A stretch of 62,227 nucleotides of DNA from Selenomonas sp. oral taxon 892 str. F0426 (GTDB taxonomy: Bacteria > Bacillota > Negativicutes > Selenomonadales > Selenomonadaceae), in contig NZ_KI260540.1 in assembly GCF_000468035.1 (NCBI RefSeq), positions 138,649 to 200,875 on the forward strand, in the 5' to 3' direction. Made by a program: the position numbers and the translations under genes. The notes under the pieces are model-generated. The model did not search any database. It was not told the origin of the DNA and saw only the letters and a list, made by a program, of their open reading frames with translations. This document shows, piece by piece, positions 25,118 to 33,559 of the stretch. The first letter of the stretch is position 1. Each line of letters starts with the position of its first letter.

Positions 25118-26020
25118 ATGAAAAATCTGAAGAAAAAGGCACTCGTCAGCGCAATGGCAGGTGTGTTTGCATTTGGTGCGGGCTTCTACACAGCGCCGGA
25201 TACCGCTGTCCCCGCACTCACCCTGATGCAAGCAGCAGAGGCAGCCGCACAGTGGGAGCAGGGCACGATCACGGCAGAGGGCTTCGGCACGCCGCCGGCG
25301 GGCAGCTACGGATCCAAGGCGAGCATCATGGCGCGCCGTGCTGCAATCGTAGATGCGCAGCGCAACCTTGCCGAGCAGATCAATGGCGTGCAGGTGGATG
25401 CGGAGACGACCGTCATGAACTTCGTCACGACGAGCGACATCATCAAGTCGAAAGTCAGCGCACTCATCAAGGGTGCCGTTGTCGTCGAAGAGCAGGCGAT
25501 GATGGACGGCAGTTACCGTGTCGTCATGTCCATGCCGATGTACGGCACACAGGGTCTTGCAACGGCAATCCTTCCCGCCATCCGCGAGAACACGCCGCCC
25601 GCGCCGCCTCCGCCGGTCATCTCCGCCACCATTACGGCCGAGATTACAACGCAGGTCCAGACGAGAGGTGTCGGCTATACGGGCGTTATCGTCGATGCGG
25701 GCGGCATGGGGCTCAAGCCCAGCTTCTCCCCCGTCATCTATGACACAAGCGGCCGTGCCATTTACGGCGTCAGCAACATCAACTACGATCAGGCAATCTC
25801 GCAGGGCATGGTCGGTTACTCCGCCAGCGTCTCCGCGGCACAGTCTCTCCCGCGTGCTGGCGGCAGCCCGCTTATCATAAAGGCGGTGCAGGTGCGCGGC
25901 GGCAATAACTCCACGAATCCCGTCAATGTCGTCGTCAGCGTCGATGATGGCGACCGCATCCTTGCAGCAAACGCACAGAGCCAGATGCTCATGAACGGAA
26001 ACGTCGTGTTCGTACGCTGA
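25118..26020 (+). CDS. Exported LPP20-family protein
   Basis: 300 residues from the ATG after AAAGGAG. The signal region is long (about residues 1-43). An LPP20/FlgP-like domain covers residues 50-150: KASIMARRAAIVDAQRNLAE, then INGVQVDAETT and DGSYRVVMSMPMYG. A Pro-rich stretch PPAPPPPVIS follows and then a second beta-rich domain (GYTGVIVDAGGMGLKPSFSP) typical of the long form of this family. In Vibrio, FlgP (an LPP20 protein) builds an outer-membrane flagellar ring. It is co-directional with and 59 bp after the CsgG-like gene, so these two are likely one operon. Confidence 0.8.
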   Translation: MKNLKKKALVSAMAGVFAFGAGFYTAPDTAVPALTLMQAAEAAAQWEQGTITAEGFGTPPAGSYGSKASIMARRAAIVDAQRNLAEQINGVQVDAETTVMNFVTTSDIIKSKVSALIKGAVVVEEQAMMDGSYRVVMSMPMYGTQGLATAILPAIRENTPPAPPPPVISATITAEITTQVQTRGVGYTGVIVDAGGMGLKPSFSPVIYDTSGRAIYGVSNINYDQAISQGMVGYSASVSAAQSLPRAGGSPLIIKAVQVRGGNNSTNPVNVVVSVDDGDRILAANAQSQMLMNGNVVFVR

Positions 26021-26060
26021 TCGGCAAGAACGACAGATACGAAACTCCCGAGGGCTGCAG

Positions 26061-26302
26061 TGACCCCCAAAAGTTAGACCTGAAAGCGTAGGAAAGCAAA
26101 ATCCTGCGCTTTTTGTTATGCGGCACAGTGTCTACGTCGGTATTCCACTGGACTGATCCAACCAAGAGACTTCTTAATGCGGCGCTCGTTATAGTAGACG
26201 ATATACTCTTCGATTGCCGTCTTGAGTTCCTCGTAGCTATGGTAGACGCGCCCATAGTAAATCTCTTGCTTTAAGAGTCCAAAGAAGTTCTCCATCACGC
26301 TG
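26061..26302 (-). mobile_element. Remnant of an IS3-family (IS150-like) insertion sequence
   Basis: The outer end TGACCCCCAAAAGTTAGACC, typical of IS3-family termini, begins at 26061. About 240 bp remain, carrying only the 3' part of the transposase. The other end and the rest of the element are missing. Confidence 0.85.
26116..26302 (-). pseudogene. IS3-family transposase, C-terminal fragment
   Basis: The last 60 residues or so are intact: SVMENFFGLLKQEIYYGRVY, then a segment through EYIVYYNERRIKKSLGWISP, ending VEYRRRHCAA. This holds the last acidic residue of the DDE catalytic triad (Glu in MENFF) and the usual C-terminal helix. Everything upstream of SVMEN is unrelated sequence, so the gene is truncated at about 26302 and cannot encode an active enzyme. 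Confidence 0.85.
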
Positions 26303-26374
26303 CGGGACGTTGAGACACTCGGGAAAAAGATACAGGAAGACATTGCCGCTCTGTTCGAGGATTGGAGGGTCTGA
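26303..26374 (+). pseudogene. Truncated 3' end of an unidentified gene preceding the MNT gene
   Basis: A frame on the plus strand reads RDVETLGKKIQEDIAALF followed by EDWRV and a TGA one base before the MNT start codon. It begins abruptly at the IS3 boundary, so the IS event probably removed its 5' part. Its spacing suggests it was the first gene of the toxin-antitoxin operon. The family cannot be recognised from 23 residues. Confidence 0.45.
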
Positions 26375-26375
26375 T

Positions 26376-26681
26376 ATGTCGGAGATGATTTTTTCTTTTG
26401 ACGAAATAAAGCAGCGGTTACAGCCAATTTTTGCAGGGCATCAGATTTGCCAGGCGATTCTCTTTGGCTCTTATGGAAAAGGGACTGCAACGAAAACGAG
26501 CGCCGCGGATTTGCTCGTGGACAGCAATCTGCGCGGACTGAAATTCATGGGGTTTGTGGAGGAGCTGCGGGAGTCTCTGGACGATAAGGACATGGATGTG
26601 TTCAACATCACCCATATCGAGCCACGGTCGAGAATTGCCGAGGAAATCAAACAGACGGGAATTGAGATTTATACGCGATAA
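26376..26681 (+). CDS. MNT-type nucleotidyltransferase (antitoxin-like)
   Basis: 101 residues, the size of a minimal nucleotidyltransferase (MntA-like). The hallmark GSYGKGTATKTSAADLLVDS starts near residue 27. In active members the sequence after the Ser is D-x-D; here it reads A-A-D, so the first catalytic aspartate is missing. The later region DDKDMDVFNI supplies a possible third acidic residue. MNT proteins neutralise HEPN RNase toxins by adding nucleotides to them. The HEPN gene follows immediately but is truncated. Base composition is markedly AT-richer than the surroundings, suggesting acquisition by transfer. The GGAGG ribosome site is present. Confidence 0.8.
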   Translation: MSEMIFSFDEIKQRLQPIFAGHQICQAILFGSYGKGTATKTSAADLLVDSNLRGLKFMGFVEELRESLDDKDMDVFNITHIEPRSRIAEEIKQTGIEIYTR

Positions 26682-26841
26682 AATTATTGTTGACAAAATG
26701 CTCCGCTATGTTAACAAAGTGTGTGAATACTGCAAAGGCGTTTCCTATGAGGATTTTCGCGCCAATGATATGCTCATTGAGGCTTACGTGTTCAATCTCG
26801 GTCAAATCGGGGAACTTACCACGAAGCTAGGGAAGCCCTGA
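26680..26841 (+). pseudogene. HEPN-domain toxin, truncated by MITE insertion
   Basis: The frame gives DKIIVDKMLRYVNKVCEYCK, then GVSYEDFRANDMLIEAYVFN and LGQIGELTTKLGKP before a stop. This is the N-terminal half of a HEPN (DUF86) protein; the catalytic R-x4-6-H motif, which lies further on, is absent. The stop codon lies inside the left end of the MITE at 26831. The expected start methionine is an ATA or must be the ATG at 26698. A loss-of-function toxin next to an MNT gene with a lost catalytic aspartate is a coherent picture of decay. Confidence 0.75.
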
Positions 26842-26991
26842 TAAATTCAGCACTGCCATCTTGGCACATCTTTTCCGCCCTCTCTTCGTCGGCAAATCCT
26901 CCACATAGCTTTGGCTATGCGTCCGGTTTGCCTCCTTGTTCGGACGAAAAATTTACGCCAATCTGACGGACTTTATTTTATCAACGATTCC
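26831..26991. mobile_element. 161-bp MITE-like element, copy 2
   Basis: It matches the element at 18280-18440 in length and along nearly its whole sequence, including CACTGCCATCTTGGC, CCACATAGCTTTGGCTATG and the TTTTATCA...GATTCC right end. The left end is slightly diverged (GGAAGCCCTGATAAATTC). TAG occurs on both sides, a possible target duplication. It interrupts the HEPN frame. Confidence 0.88.
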
Positions 26992-27025
26992 TTAGAAAAA
27001 TCAACTTTGTTAACAGGAGAACAAT

Positions 27026-27394
27026 ATGAGACTATGGCATGAAAAACTTATCCACTTATTGCCCAAAAATCAGCTTCTTGGACAACATAGGGAATGTTGT
27101 GCTCTGAGGGGCAATGGATGGAAAAAGAAACATAAAACTGTGGACTATGTGTTTACATATTCCCCGTATCGTCTTTTTATTTACCATGTATTGGTTATGG
27201 AGGAGATGGAAAAAAGAGGATATAATGTTTCTGCGGAATGGAAAGATAAAAATTATAGAGGAAGGACAGCAGAAAAGTACGATAATCTTAAAGAGGAAAT
27301 TATAGGCAGTCCAATTTACAAAGAGCATAATATGGAATATCTGGCTGATTGCATAGAAAATTTAAGAGGTAAAGGTATACATTTAAAAGTATAG
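27026..27394 (+). CDS. Pyrimidine dimer DNA glycosylase-like protein
   Basis: 122 residues. It matches the short family related to T4 endonuclease V: MRLWHEKLIHLLPKNQLLGQ at the start, then HRECCALRGNGWKKKHKTVD and a tail containing WKDKNYRGR. The enzyme family cuts the glycosidic bond at UV-induced pyrimidine dimers and nicks the strand. In T4 endonuclease V the N-terminal residue acts as nucleophile; here the equivalent RLWH start is retained. AGGAG precedes the ATG. It is AT-rich like the preceding toxin-antitoxin remnant, so the island 26.3-27.4 kb was probably acquired together. Confidence 0.8.
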   Translation: MRLWHEKLIHLLPKNQLLGQHRECCALRGNGWKKKHKTVDYVFTYSPYRLFIYHVLVMEEMEKRGYNVSAEWKDKNYRGRTAEKYDNLKEEIIGSPIYKEHNMEYLADCIENLRGKGIHLKV

Positions 27395-27445
27395 AAGTTG
27401 TGGAGGAGTAAATTGATATGATGCGACAAGAACACTTTCGCCTAT

Positions 27446-27485
27446 GACAATGCCCCTGCACCGTTTCGGCGCAGGGGCATTTTGT
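27446..27485. terminator. Bidirectional terminator
   Basis: AATGCCCCTGCACC and GCGCAGGGGCATT stem with T-rich exit on the plus side, between the glycosylase-like gene and convergent dpaL. Confidence 0.85.
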
Positions 27486-27497
27486 GTCTATTTATGG

Positions 27498-28697
27498 TCA
27501 ATAGCTCGGATACAGCCCGTCCCATACGACGCGGCGGTAGTTCGCGCGGTCAGTGTCACCCTCGGTGGAAATACAGAGGATGCGGGAGTCCTTGCCGAGG
27601 CCGATGCGGTCGCGCAGGTAGTCGAGGCTGCGGTTCTGCATGAGCTCTGCGACAAGTCCCGTCGTAACCGCACCGCTCTCACCCGAGACAACGCGAGGGT
27701 CATCGTCCAGTGGATTGCCGAGGATGCGCATGCCCTTCGCCGCGACCCACTCGGGCACGGAGACGAAGTGATCGGCATAGTCTTTCAGAATCTCCCACGC
27801 AATCGTACTCGGCTCGCCGCAGGACAGCCCTGCCATGATGGAGCTGATCTCTCCTGTCACAATGTGCGGCGCACCGTCGTTCGCGGCAGCCGTGCGATAG
27901 ATGCAGTCTGCATGATTTGGCTCGACAATCGTGATGACGGGGCGCTTCTCCCCATCATGCGCTGCAAAATATGCTGCAATAGCCCCCGGCATCGAGCCGA
28001 CCCCCGCCTGCAAAAAGATATGCGTTGGTGGTTCATCGTACTGCTCTGCCGCTTCCTGCGCAAGCGTCGTATAGCCCTGCATAATCCGGAGCGGGACCTC
28101 AGTGTAGCCCGTGAATGCCGTATCCTGTACGAGCACCCATCCCTTTTCCTTTGCGAGATTTGCTGCGTGACGCACGGTGTCATCGTAGTTGTATGTCGTA
28201 AACGACGCCTCTGCACCGAGACCGCGGATGTTCGCCAGGCGCTCGGTCGAGCTGTCCTTTGGCATGAAGACATGGGCAAACAAGCCAAAGATCTTCGCCG
28301 CCCATGCGATGCCTCGCCCGTGGTTGCCGTCCGTCGCCGTGACGAGCGTGATATTGCGCAGCTGTTCGCGATACTCGGGCTTCGTGAGGTTCTCGTAGGT
28401 CATCTCGCCCTCGGAGAGTCCAAGATACTGCGCGAGATAACATGCGACCGCGTAGCTCGCCCCGAGTCCCTTGAACGCATTCAGTCCGAACCGCGTACTT
28501 TCATCCTTGACCGCAAGCCGTCCGAGCCCCAGCACTGCCGACAGTCGGCGAAGGTCGGCAAGCGGAGTCGGCTCATAGTCCGGCAGACTCCGATGAAAGG
28601 CTACGGCATGTGCCGTGGCAGCGGGGCCGAATGCCGAGACATCCGCAAGATCGCTGTCCGTATGAGCAAGATGTACCGCCTTGATGGATTCGTTCAT
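27498..28697 (-). CDS. dpaL: Diaminopropionate ammonia-lyase
   Basis: 399 residues, the usual length. This PLP enzyme (also called YgeX) converts 2,3-diaminopropionate to pyruvate and two ammonia. The Schiff-base lysine is K76 in NAFKGLGASYA. The phosphate-binding loop GVGSMPGA and VTATDGNHGRGIAWAAKIFG are intact, and the C-terminal EGDTDRANYR segment is diagnostic. It is cytoplasmic and allows use of diaminopropionate as a carbon or nitrogen source. No partner genes such as ygeW or ygeY are next to it. It appears monocistronic. Confidence 0.94.
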   Translation of the reverse strand: MNESIKAVHLAHTDSDLADVSAFGPAATAHAVAFHRSLPDYEPTPLADLRRLSAVLGLGRLAVKDESTRFGLNAFKGLGASYAVACYLAQYLGLSEGEMTYENLTKPEYREQLRNITLVTATDGNHGRGIAWAAKIFGLFAHVFMPKDSSTERLANIRGLGAEASFTTYNYDDTVRHAANLAKEKGWVLVQDTAFTGYTEVPLRIMQGYTTLAQEAAEQYDEPPTHIFLQAGVGSMPGAIAAYFAAHDGEKRPVITIVEPNHADCIYRTAAANDGAPHIVTGEISSIMAGLSCGEPSTIAWEILKDYADHFVSVPEWVAAKGMRILGNPLDDDPRVVSGESGAVTTGLVAELMQNRSLDYLRDRIGLGKDSRILCISTEGDTDRANYRRVVWDGLYPSY

Positions 28698-28821
28698 CGT
28701 GTATTCCTCCCAACAATCATTGTCCCACGTTTTCCTTCATTATAGCACACACGCAAATCATTGGTAAGGAAATCATCGAATATATCCTTCTATAGTTTAT
28801 TTATTTTTCTGAATCTTTCGC

Positions 28822-28851
28822 TTGACAATCGTTTTCGTCATCCTATATAAT
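28822..28851 (+). promoter_or_regulatory. Promoter of the ompM-type porin
   Basis: TTGACA and TATAAT separated by 18 bp, followed by an untranslated leader of about 135 bases, as is common for highly expressed envelope proteins. Confidence 0.7.
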
Positions 28852-28991
28852 AAGATTTAATCTCAGTGTTAATGCGGAAGGAAGACATACGCTGCAGACA
28901 CAGTGTACATCATTGGAAACATAGGCAGGTCTCCTCCCGCAGATGTAAGGGAGCACGGAATCACTCCGCGCTTTCAGAAGGAGGATTTTCC

Positions 28992-30260
28992 ATGAAGAAA
29001 ACTCTGGTATCCGCGCTCAGCGCGGCGCTCGTCATCGGCGCAGCATCGACGACATTTGCGGCGGCGAATCCGTTCAGCGATGTGCCGCGCGACCACTGGG
29101 CGTACGATGCCGTGTCGCAGCTCGCGGCGGACGGTGTGGTCGAGGGCTACGGCGACGGCACCTATCGCGGCGATCGCAACATCACGCGCTACGAGATGGC
29201 GCAGATGGTGGGCAAGGCGATGGCAAAGGGCGATATGTCCGCCTCGGATCGCGCGCTCGTCGACCGTCTCGCAGCGGAGTTCGCAGACGAACTGAACAAC
29301 CTCGGCGTACGTGTATCGAACCTCGAGCGCAATGCCGACATGGTCAAGTGGAACGGCAAACTTGAGTACACCTACACGAGTGAGCGCGTTGAGACCTTGC
29401 GTGACAGCGGCAAAAAGCGGACGAATGACGACAATCTCCTCTTCCGCCTTGAGCCATCTGCAGAGGTGAATAGCCACTGGCACGTCAATGCACGCCTCGA
29501 TGCGGAGACCAAGATGAACAAGGATGCCGGTGAGGCTGGCAGCGATAAAGTCGAGCTGAAGTACGCATGGGCGCAGGGCGACTACGGTGATTTCCAGGTC
29601 AAGCTCGGCAAAATGGAGCTGCTCTCGGCAGAGGCGTATGCGAAGCCGGGTGCGCTCATCTTCGATCACCACTTCTCGGGCGCAGAGGTCTCGTTTGGTA
29701 AGGATTTGCGTGTAAAGCTCCAGGCAGGCCGCATCAGTGACGAGGAGCTTACAGATCCGGCGAACTATCAGGCTGCAGAGCTTATGTATAATGGGCGTCT
29801 CACGGGCGGTGTCGGCTATTACCGCCTCAGCTCAAAAAACTATATCCCCTTTACCGGCGGCAAGGAACAGATAAACATCTGGGGCGTAAACGCAGGATAC
29901 AGTTTCGATAAGAACAACTTCCTCTCTGCGGCCTATGCACGCAACAACAACCTTGCAATGGACAAAAAATACAAGAAATCCTATCAGGTCAGCTACGACT
30001 ACAAGGGGGCAAACCCGGAGGATCGGGGCTCGTGGGGTGCATACGTCTCCTACCGCTACATTGCAGGAGCCGCGCTTGGAGCTACAACAGACGGTGCAAT
30101 GGAATTCACAAAGGGCGTTGAGGTTGGAACGGACTATACACTGTTCCCGAATGTCGTCCTCTCAGCAAAGTATTTCCGCGGCAAGGATCTTAATCCACGT
30201 GTTATAGACGGCCAAGACAAGGTCTCGAAGCTCTTCGGACGCGTCGAATTCTTCTTCTGA
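28992..30260 (+). CDS. OmpM-type outer-membrane porin with SLH domain
   Basis: 422 residues. A signal peptide (1-24) is followed by one SLH domain (about 27-80: NPFSDVPRDHWAYDAVSQLA, ending ITRYEMAQMVGKAM) that in Negativicutes tethers the protein to the polyamine-modified peptidoglycan. A short coiled coil (residues 85-115) follows, then a beta barrel ending in LFGRVEFFF with C-terminal Phe. It is a major channel-forming outer-membrane protein and a physical link between cell wall and outer membrane, hence strong evidence that the host is a diderm Firmicute. AGGAGG precedes the ATG. A terminator follows directly. Confidence 0.95.
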   Translation: MKKTLVSALSAALVIGAASTTFAAANPFSDVPRDHWAYDAVSQLAADGVVEGYGDGTYRGDRNITRYEMAQMVGKAMAKGDMSASDRALVDRLAAEFADELNNLGVRVSNLERNADMVKWNGKLEYTYTSERVETLRDSGKKRTNDDNLLFRLEPSAEVNSHWHVNARLDAETKMNKDAGEAGSDKVELKYAWAQGDYGDFQVKLGKMELLSAEAYAKPGALIFDHHFSGAEVSFGKDLRVKLQAGRISDEELTDPANYQAAELMYNGRLTGGVGYYRLSSKNYIPFTGGKEQINIWGVNAGYSFDKNNFLSAAYARNNNLAMDKKYKKSYQVSYDYKGANPEDRGSWGAYVSYRYIAGAALGATTDGAMEFTKGVEVGTDYTLFPNVVLSAKYFRGKDLNPRVIDGQDKVSKLFGRVEFFF

Positions 30261-30283
30261 TTTCTCCCTCTCTCCACGAACCG

Positions 30284-30314
30284 AATACCGCCGGAAAACC
30301 GGCGGTATTTTTTT
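30284..30314 (+). terminator. Terminator of the porin gene
   Basis: AATACCGCCGG and CCGGCGGTATT stem followed by seven T. Confidence 0.92.
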
Positions 30315-30436
30315 GCGCAGGACTGCGGCAGCCCCTTGACCTCGCCCCCGCCTCATCATGTATACTAACAGAGAAGCAGTCACAGAATACGCTGCATATT
30401 CATCGTCACCCGCTTCTGAGAAAAGAAGATGAAGCA

Positions 30437-31435
30437 ATGAAGATCCGTTCCATTCGGAAGATCCTTGCGGCCGCCGTTCTTGCATCCGTCCTCACATGGG
30501 CTCCGCAGGCAGCACTCACTGCAGCGTATGAGCAGCCCGCGCACGGTCTTATCCTCACGGACGAGGTGAAGCAGGCATACATCACGGAGAAGATGCAGGC
30601 ATTCTTCCATCCCGCGCCGTCCGGCAGCTCCTCCTGCATTCGAGCTGCCGGACGGCTGGACGATCGCACATGAGCGCATCAACGGCGTCACGGTCGACCG
30701 CATCACACCCGCGGAGAAGCGCTCTGACCGCGTGCTGCTCCAGCTGCACGGCGGCGGCTACATCATGGCACTCACCGACATGCACCGCAGCCTCGCCGTT
30801 CGTCAGGCAGTCCTGATGAACGCGGGCGACATCTACTGCGTGGACTACCGCACGGCGCCCCCCACCTCTATCCCGCGGCGCTCGAAGATGCCGTGCATGC
30901 ATATGAGGGCATTCTTGCGCGCGGGATAACGGCAGAGAACATCATCCTCGTCGGAGATTCTGCAGGCGACAATCTCGCGCGGGGCCTCGCACTCTATTTA
31001 AAGGACCACGGCATTGCACAGCCGGGCGTGATTGCGCTCGCCTCCCCGTGGACGACAATGGAACACCGCGCGGGCACATCGCGCACGACGAAGGCAGCGG
31101 CGGACCAGGTGCTCGGCATCGGCACGCCGCTCTACGGTCCCGTACAGACGGGCGACTACTCTGGCGGAGCCTTTCCGCGCAGCGACCCGCGTCTCTCGCC
31201 GATCTACGCCGATCTCAGCGGGCTCCCGCCGATCCTCATCCAGACCGGCGGCAACGAGCTCTTTCTGACGGAGAACGAGGAGCTCGAGCAAAAGGCGGCT
31301 GCGGACGGCGTCACGGTGACGCTCACCGTCTACCCCGGCATGCCGCATGACTTCGCCCTGCTCTTCCCCGAACTGGAGGACTCTGTCCAGTCACTGCAGG
31401 AGATTGCAGACTTTGTAAATAGGTACATGGATTGA
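30437..31435 (+). pseudogene. Exported alpha/beta-hydrolase (esterase/lipase), two frameshifts
   Basis: The start (MKIRSIRKILAAAVLASVLT) gives a signal peptide. At about 30615-30640 the coding frame shifts, and the next part reads ELPDGWTIAHERINGVTVDR then LLQLHGGGYIMALTDMHRSL. It shifts back at a run of six C near 30855-30862, after VDYRTAP, and continues HLYPAALEDAVHAYEGILAR to the end. The oxyanion-hole motif HGGGY, the nucleophile GDSAGDN (family GDSAGG) and the catalytic His in GMPHDFALLF are all encoded, in different frames. The two shifts compensate, so only the middle 80 residues are displaced. It could be a decayed gene, a sequencing error in GC-rich tracts, or a phase-variable one. 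Confidence 0.85.
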
Positions 31436-31447
31436 GGCGTAAACGGC

Positions 31448-31488
31448 AAAATCCCCCTGCGTTCGTATCGTGAATGCAGGGGGATTTA
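31448..31488. terminator. Terminator between the esterase pseudogene and mleA-like gene
   Basis: AAATCCCCCTGC and GCAGGGGGATTT stem between convergent genes. Confidence 0.8.
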
Positions 31489-31507
31489 TCATATGCAAAA
31501 TGCCGTG

Positions 31508-33136
31508 TTAATACTCTGCCTTCCAGACCATTTCATCCACAGCGGCCTTTACATCCGCGACCGCGCGTCGGTTCAGTCCCTGCTTCACGGCACACTCCGC
31601 AACGGCAACAGCGACAGCGGCAGAGAACTCAATGAGACGCGTAACGGGCGGAATGACGGCAGCGCCCTTTGCCTCGGGCGTAAGGAATGCGCCGAGTGAA
31701 TGCGCCGCGGCCGAGATCATCTCATCGGTCACGAGCTTCGCGTCGACCGCCATGCTGCCGAGTCCGAGTCCCGGATAGATGAGTGCGTTGTTCGCCTGTC
31801 CGATCTCGTAGGTCGTTCCTCGGTGGGAGACCGGATCACGCGGAACGCCGGTCGCAACCAACGCACGCCCGTCCGACCAGCGAATGAGGTCCTCCGCTGT
31901 CGCCTCGGCAAGCTCCGTCGGATTGCTCAGCGGAAAAATGATCGGACGATCACACCACGATGCCATCGCTCGCACGATCGTCTCCGTGAACGCGCCTGGC
32001 ATTGTCGACGTGCCGACAAGGATGGTCGGCTTTACCGCCATCACGGCGGCCGTAAGCGTCGTGAGCGAATCCGCATGGTCGAACTCGCTGCGTTTTCGCG
32101 CGAATGGCTTTTGCTCCGGCGTCAGGTCGCCCATGTCGTCAAAGAGGAGGCCCTGCTTGTCCACGAGGTAGAAATGCCCGCGCGCCTCCTCCTCGCTGAG
32201 CCCCTGCTCGACCATCTCGCGGCAAATACGGCTCGTGATGCCCGCGCCCGCCGTCCCCGCGCCGAAGCACATGTATCTCTGCTCCGTGAGCTTCTGCCCC
32301 GTGATCTTCATCGCGCCAAGGAGTCCTGCGAGTGTGATGATGCCCGTCCCCTGACAGTCGTCGTTGAAGACGGGATAGGTCTTCTGGTACCGGCGCAGAA
32401 TCGGCGCGGCGTTCGGCCGTCCAAAGTCCTCGAAGTGAAGATAGAGGCGTGGGAAAAGCCGCTCCGCCGTCTGCACAAAGGCATCGATGAAGTCGTCGTA
32501 TACCTTGCCCCGCACGCGTTCGTGACGATTGCCGAGGTAGAGCGGATCCTGCAGGAGGCTCTCGCGGTTCGTCCCGCAGTCGAGCATGACCGGCAGCACC
32601 GACGCGGGGTCAATTCCCGCTGCTGCGGTATAGACCATCAGCTTCCCGACGGCAATATCGGCACCGTTCGTCCCCCAGTCGCCGATGCCGAGAATGCCCT
32701 CTGCGTCCGTTGCAACGATGAGACGGATCTCCCGGTCGCCCGCCGCCTGCCGCAGCGTCGTCTCGACCTCCTCCGGATGATCGATCGAGAGATACGCCGT
32801 CTCCTGCGGATTGATAAACTGCTCGCTGTACTGCTCGATGCTCTCAGCGATCACGGGATCGTAGACGATCGGCATGAGCTCTGCGATATGCTGACGGAAC
32901 ACATAGTAGAACAGACGGCGGTTGCGGTTGAACACATCCATCAGGAAGCGGCGCTTCTCGATCCCCGAGCTCTTGCGCTCCATCTGCTGATAGATGCGCT
33001 GCGCCTGCTCCGCAATCGTGTCAACATGCGGCGGCAGGAGGCCCGTAAGTCCAAACTGTGCGCGCTCGTCAGCACTGAACGCCGTCCCCTTGTTTTGGAA
33101 CGGATCGCTCAGCAAAGCATACCCTTTCTTGTCCAT
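31508..33136 (-). CDS. Malolactic enzyme / NAD-dependent malic enzyme
   Basis: 542 residues, the exact size range of malolactic enzymes (about 541). The N-terminus [20 protein letters not shown] and the core FMPIVYDPV-type segment ([20 protein letters not shown]), [26 protein letters not shown] and FNDDCQGTG closely follow lactobacillar malolactic enzyme, which decarboxylates L-malate directly to L-lactate using tightly bound NAD and Mn. Plain malic enzyme making pyruvate is the alternative; sequence alone does not separate them with certainty. [10 protein letters not shown] is the NAD-binding loop. The ATG at 33136 is placed after AAAGGAG. No malate permease gene adjoins. Confidence 0.92.
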   Translation of the reverse strand: MDKKGYALLSDPFQNKGTAFSADERAQFGLTGLLPPHVDTIAEQAQRIYQQMERKSSGIEKRRFLMDVFNRNRRLFYYVFRQHIAELMPIVYDPVIAESIEQYSEQFINPQETAYLSIDHPEEVETTLRQAAGDREIRLIVATDAEGILGIGDWGTNGADIAVGKLMVYTAAAGIDPASVLPVMLDCGTNRESLLQDPLYLGNRHERVRGKVYDDFIDAFVQTAERLFPRLYLHFEDFGRPNAAPILRRYQKTYPVFNDDCQGTGIITLAGLLGAMKITGQKLTEQRYMCFGAGTAGAGITSRICREMVEQGLSEEEARGHFYLVDKQGLLFDDMGDLTPEQKPFARKRSEFDHADSLTTLTAAVMAVKPTILVGTSTMPGAFTETIVRAMASWCDRPIIFPLSNPTELAEATAEDLIRWSDGRALVATGVPRDPVSHRGTTYEIGQANNALIYPGLGLGSMAVDAKLVTDEMISAAAHSLGAFLTPEAKGAAVIPPVTRLIEFSAAVAVAVAECAVKQGLNRRAVADVKAAVDEMVWKAEY

Positions 33137-33287
33137 ATTTTTCTCCTTTCGCTGACAAAATTTACCTGCATTCGGTATTCGAGAAAAGCCCTCCGTTTTC
33201 CTGCGCCGCAGCAATTTATAATCTGCTGCCGCATACTGGACAGGCACATTCCTCATGCGTTACAATACGGGCAAAGGAGGAATCACC

Positions 33288-33557
33288 ATGCAGATCGTAT
33301 TTGAACCCGAACATTTCCGCAGCGCGGCCTATGACGGCGAAACGCGCGTCGGCGTCGCTGAGATCGAGGACACGCGCGAATGCTGGGTCATCACACATAC
33401 CGAGGTTGACCCCGCCTACGGAGGGCAGGGCATCGCCCGCCGCCTCATCGAGGGGGTCGTCGCCGAGGCACGCCGTGCGGGGAAGAAGATCGTCCCGCTC
33501 TGTTCCTACGCGGACAAGATGATGACGGGCAAAGAGGAGTACCGCGACGTACTGTAA
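33288..33557 (+). CDS. Small GNAT-like acetyltransferase (YjdJ/NATD1 type)
   Basis: 89 residues from the ATG after AAAGGAGG. The coenzyme A loop is GGQGIARRLIEGVVAEARRA, preceded by ITHTEVDPAYG and followed by KIVPLCSYADKMM. This compact family has half the usual GNAT length, and its substrate is unknown. The cysteine in PLCSYA is conserved among relatives. It is cytoplasmic and divergent from the malolactic-type gene. Confidence 0.9.
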   Translation: MQIVFEPEHFRSAAYDGETRVGVAEIEDTRECWVITHTEVDPAYGGQGIARRLIEGVVAEARRAGKKIVPLCSYADKMMTGKEEYRDVL

Positions 33558-33559
33558 TC

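Noticed and set aside
24387-26020. A curli (csg) operon
   Set aside because: Only the CsgG-like protein is recognisable; no amyloid subunit, CsgE or CsgF-like gene was found in either cluster.
31700-33304. Long plus-strand open frame opposite the malolactic-type gene
   Set aside because: It is antisense to a gene with full family motifs and has an unnatural residue composition without recognisable domains. The plus-strand frame at 50582-52135 was rejected for the same reason.
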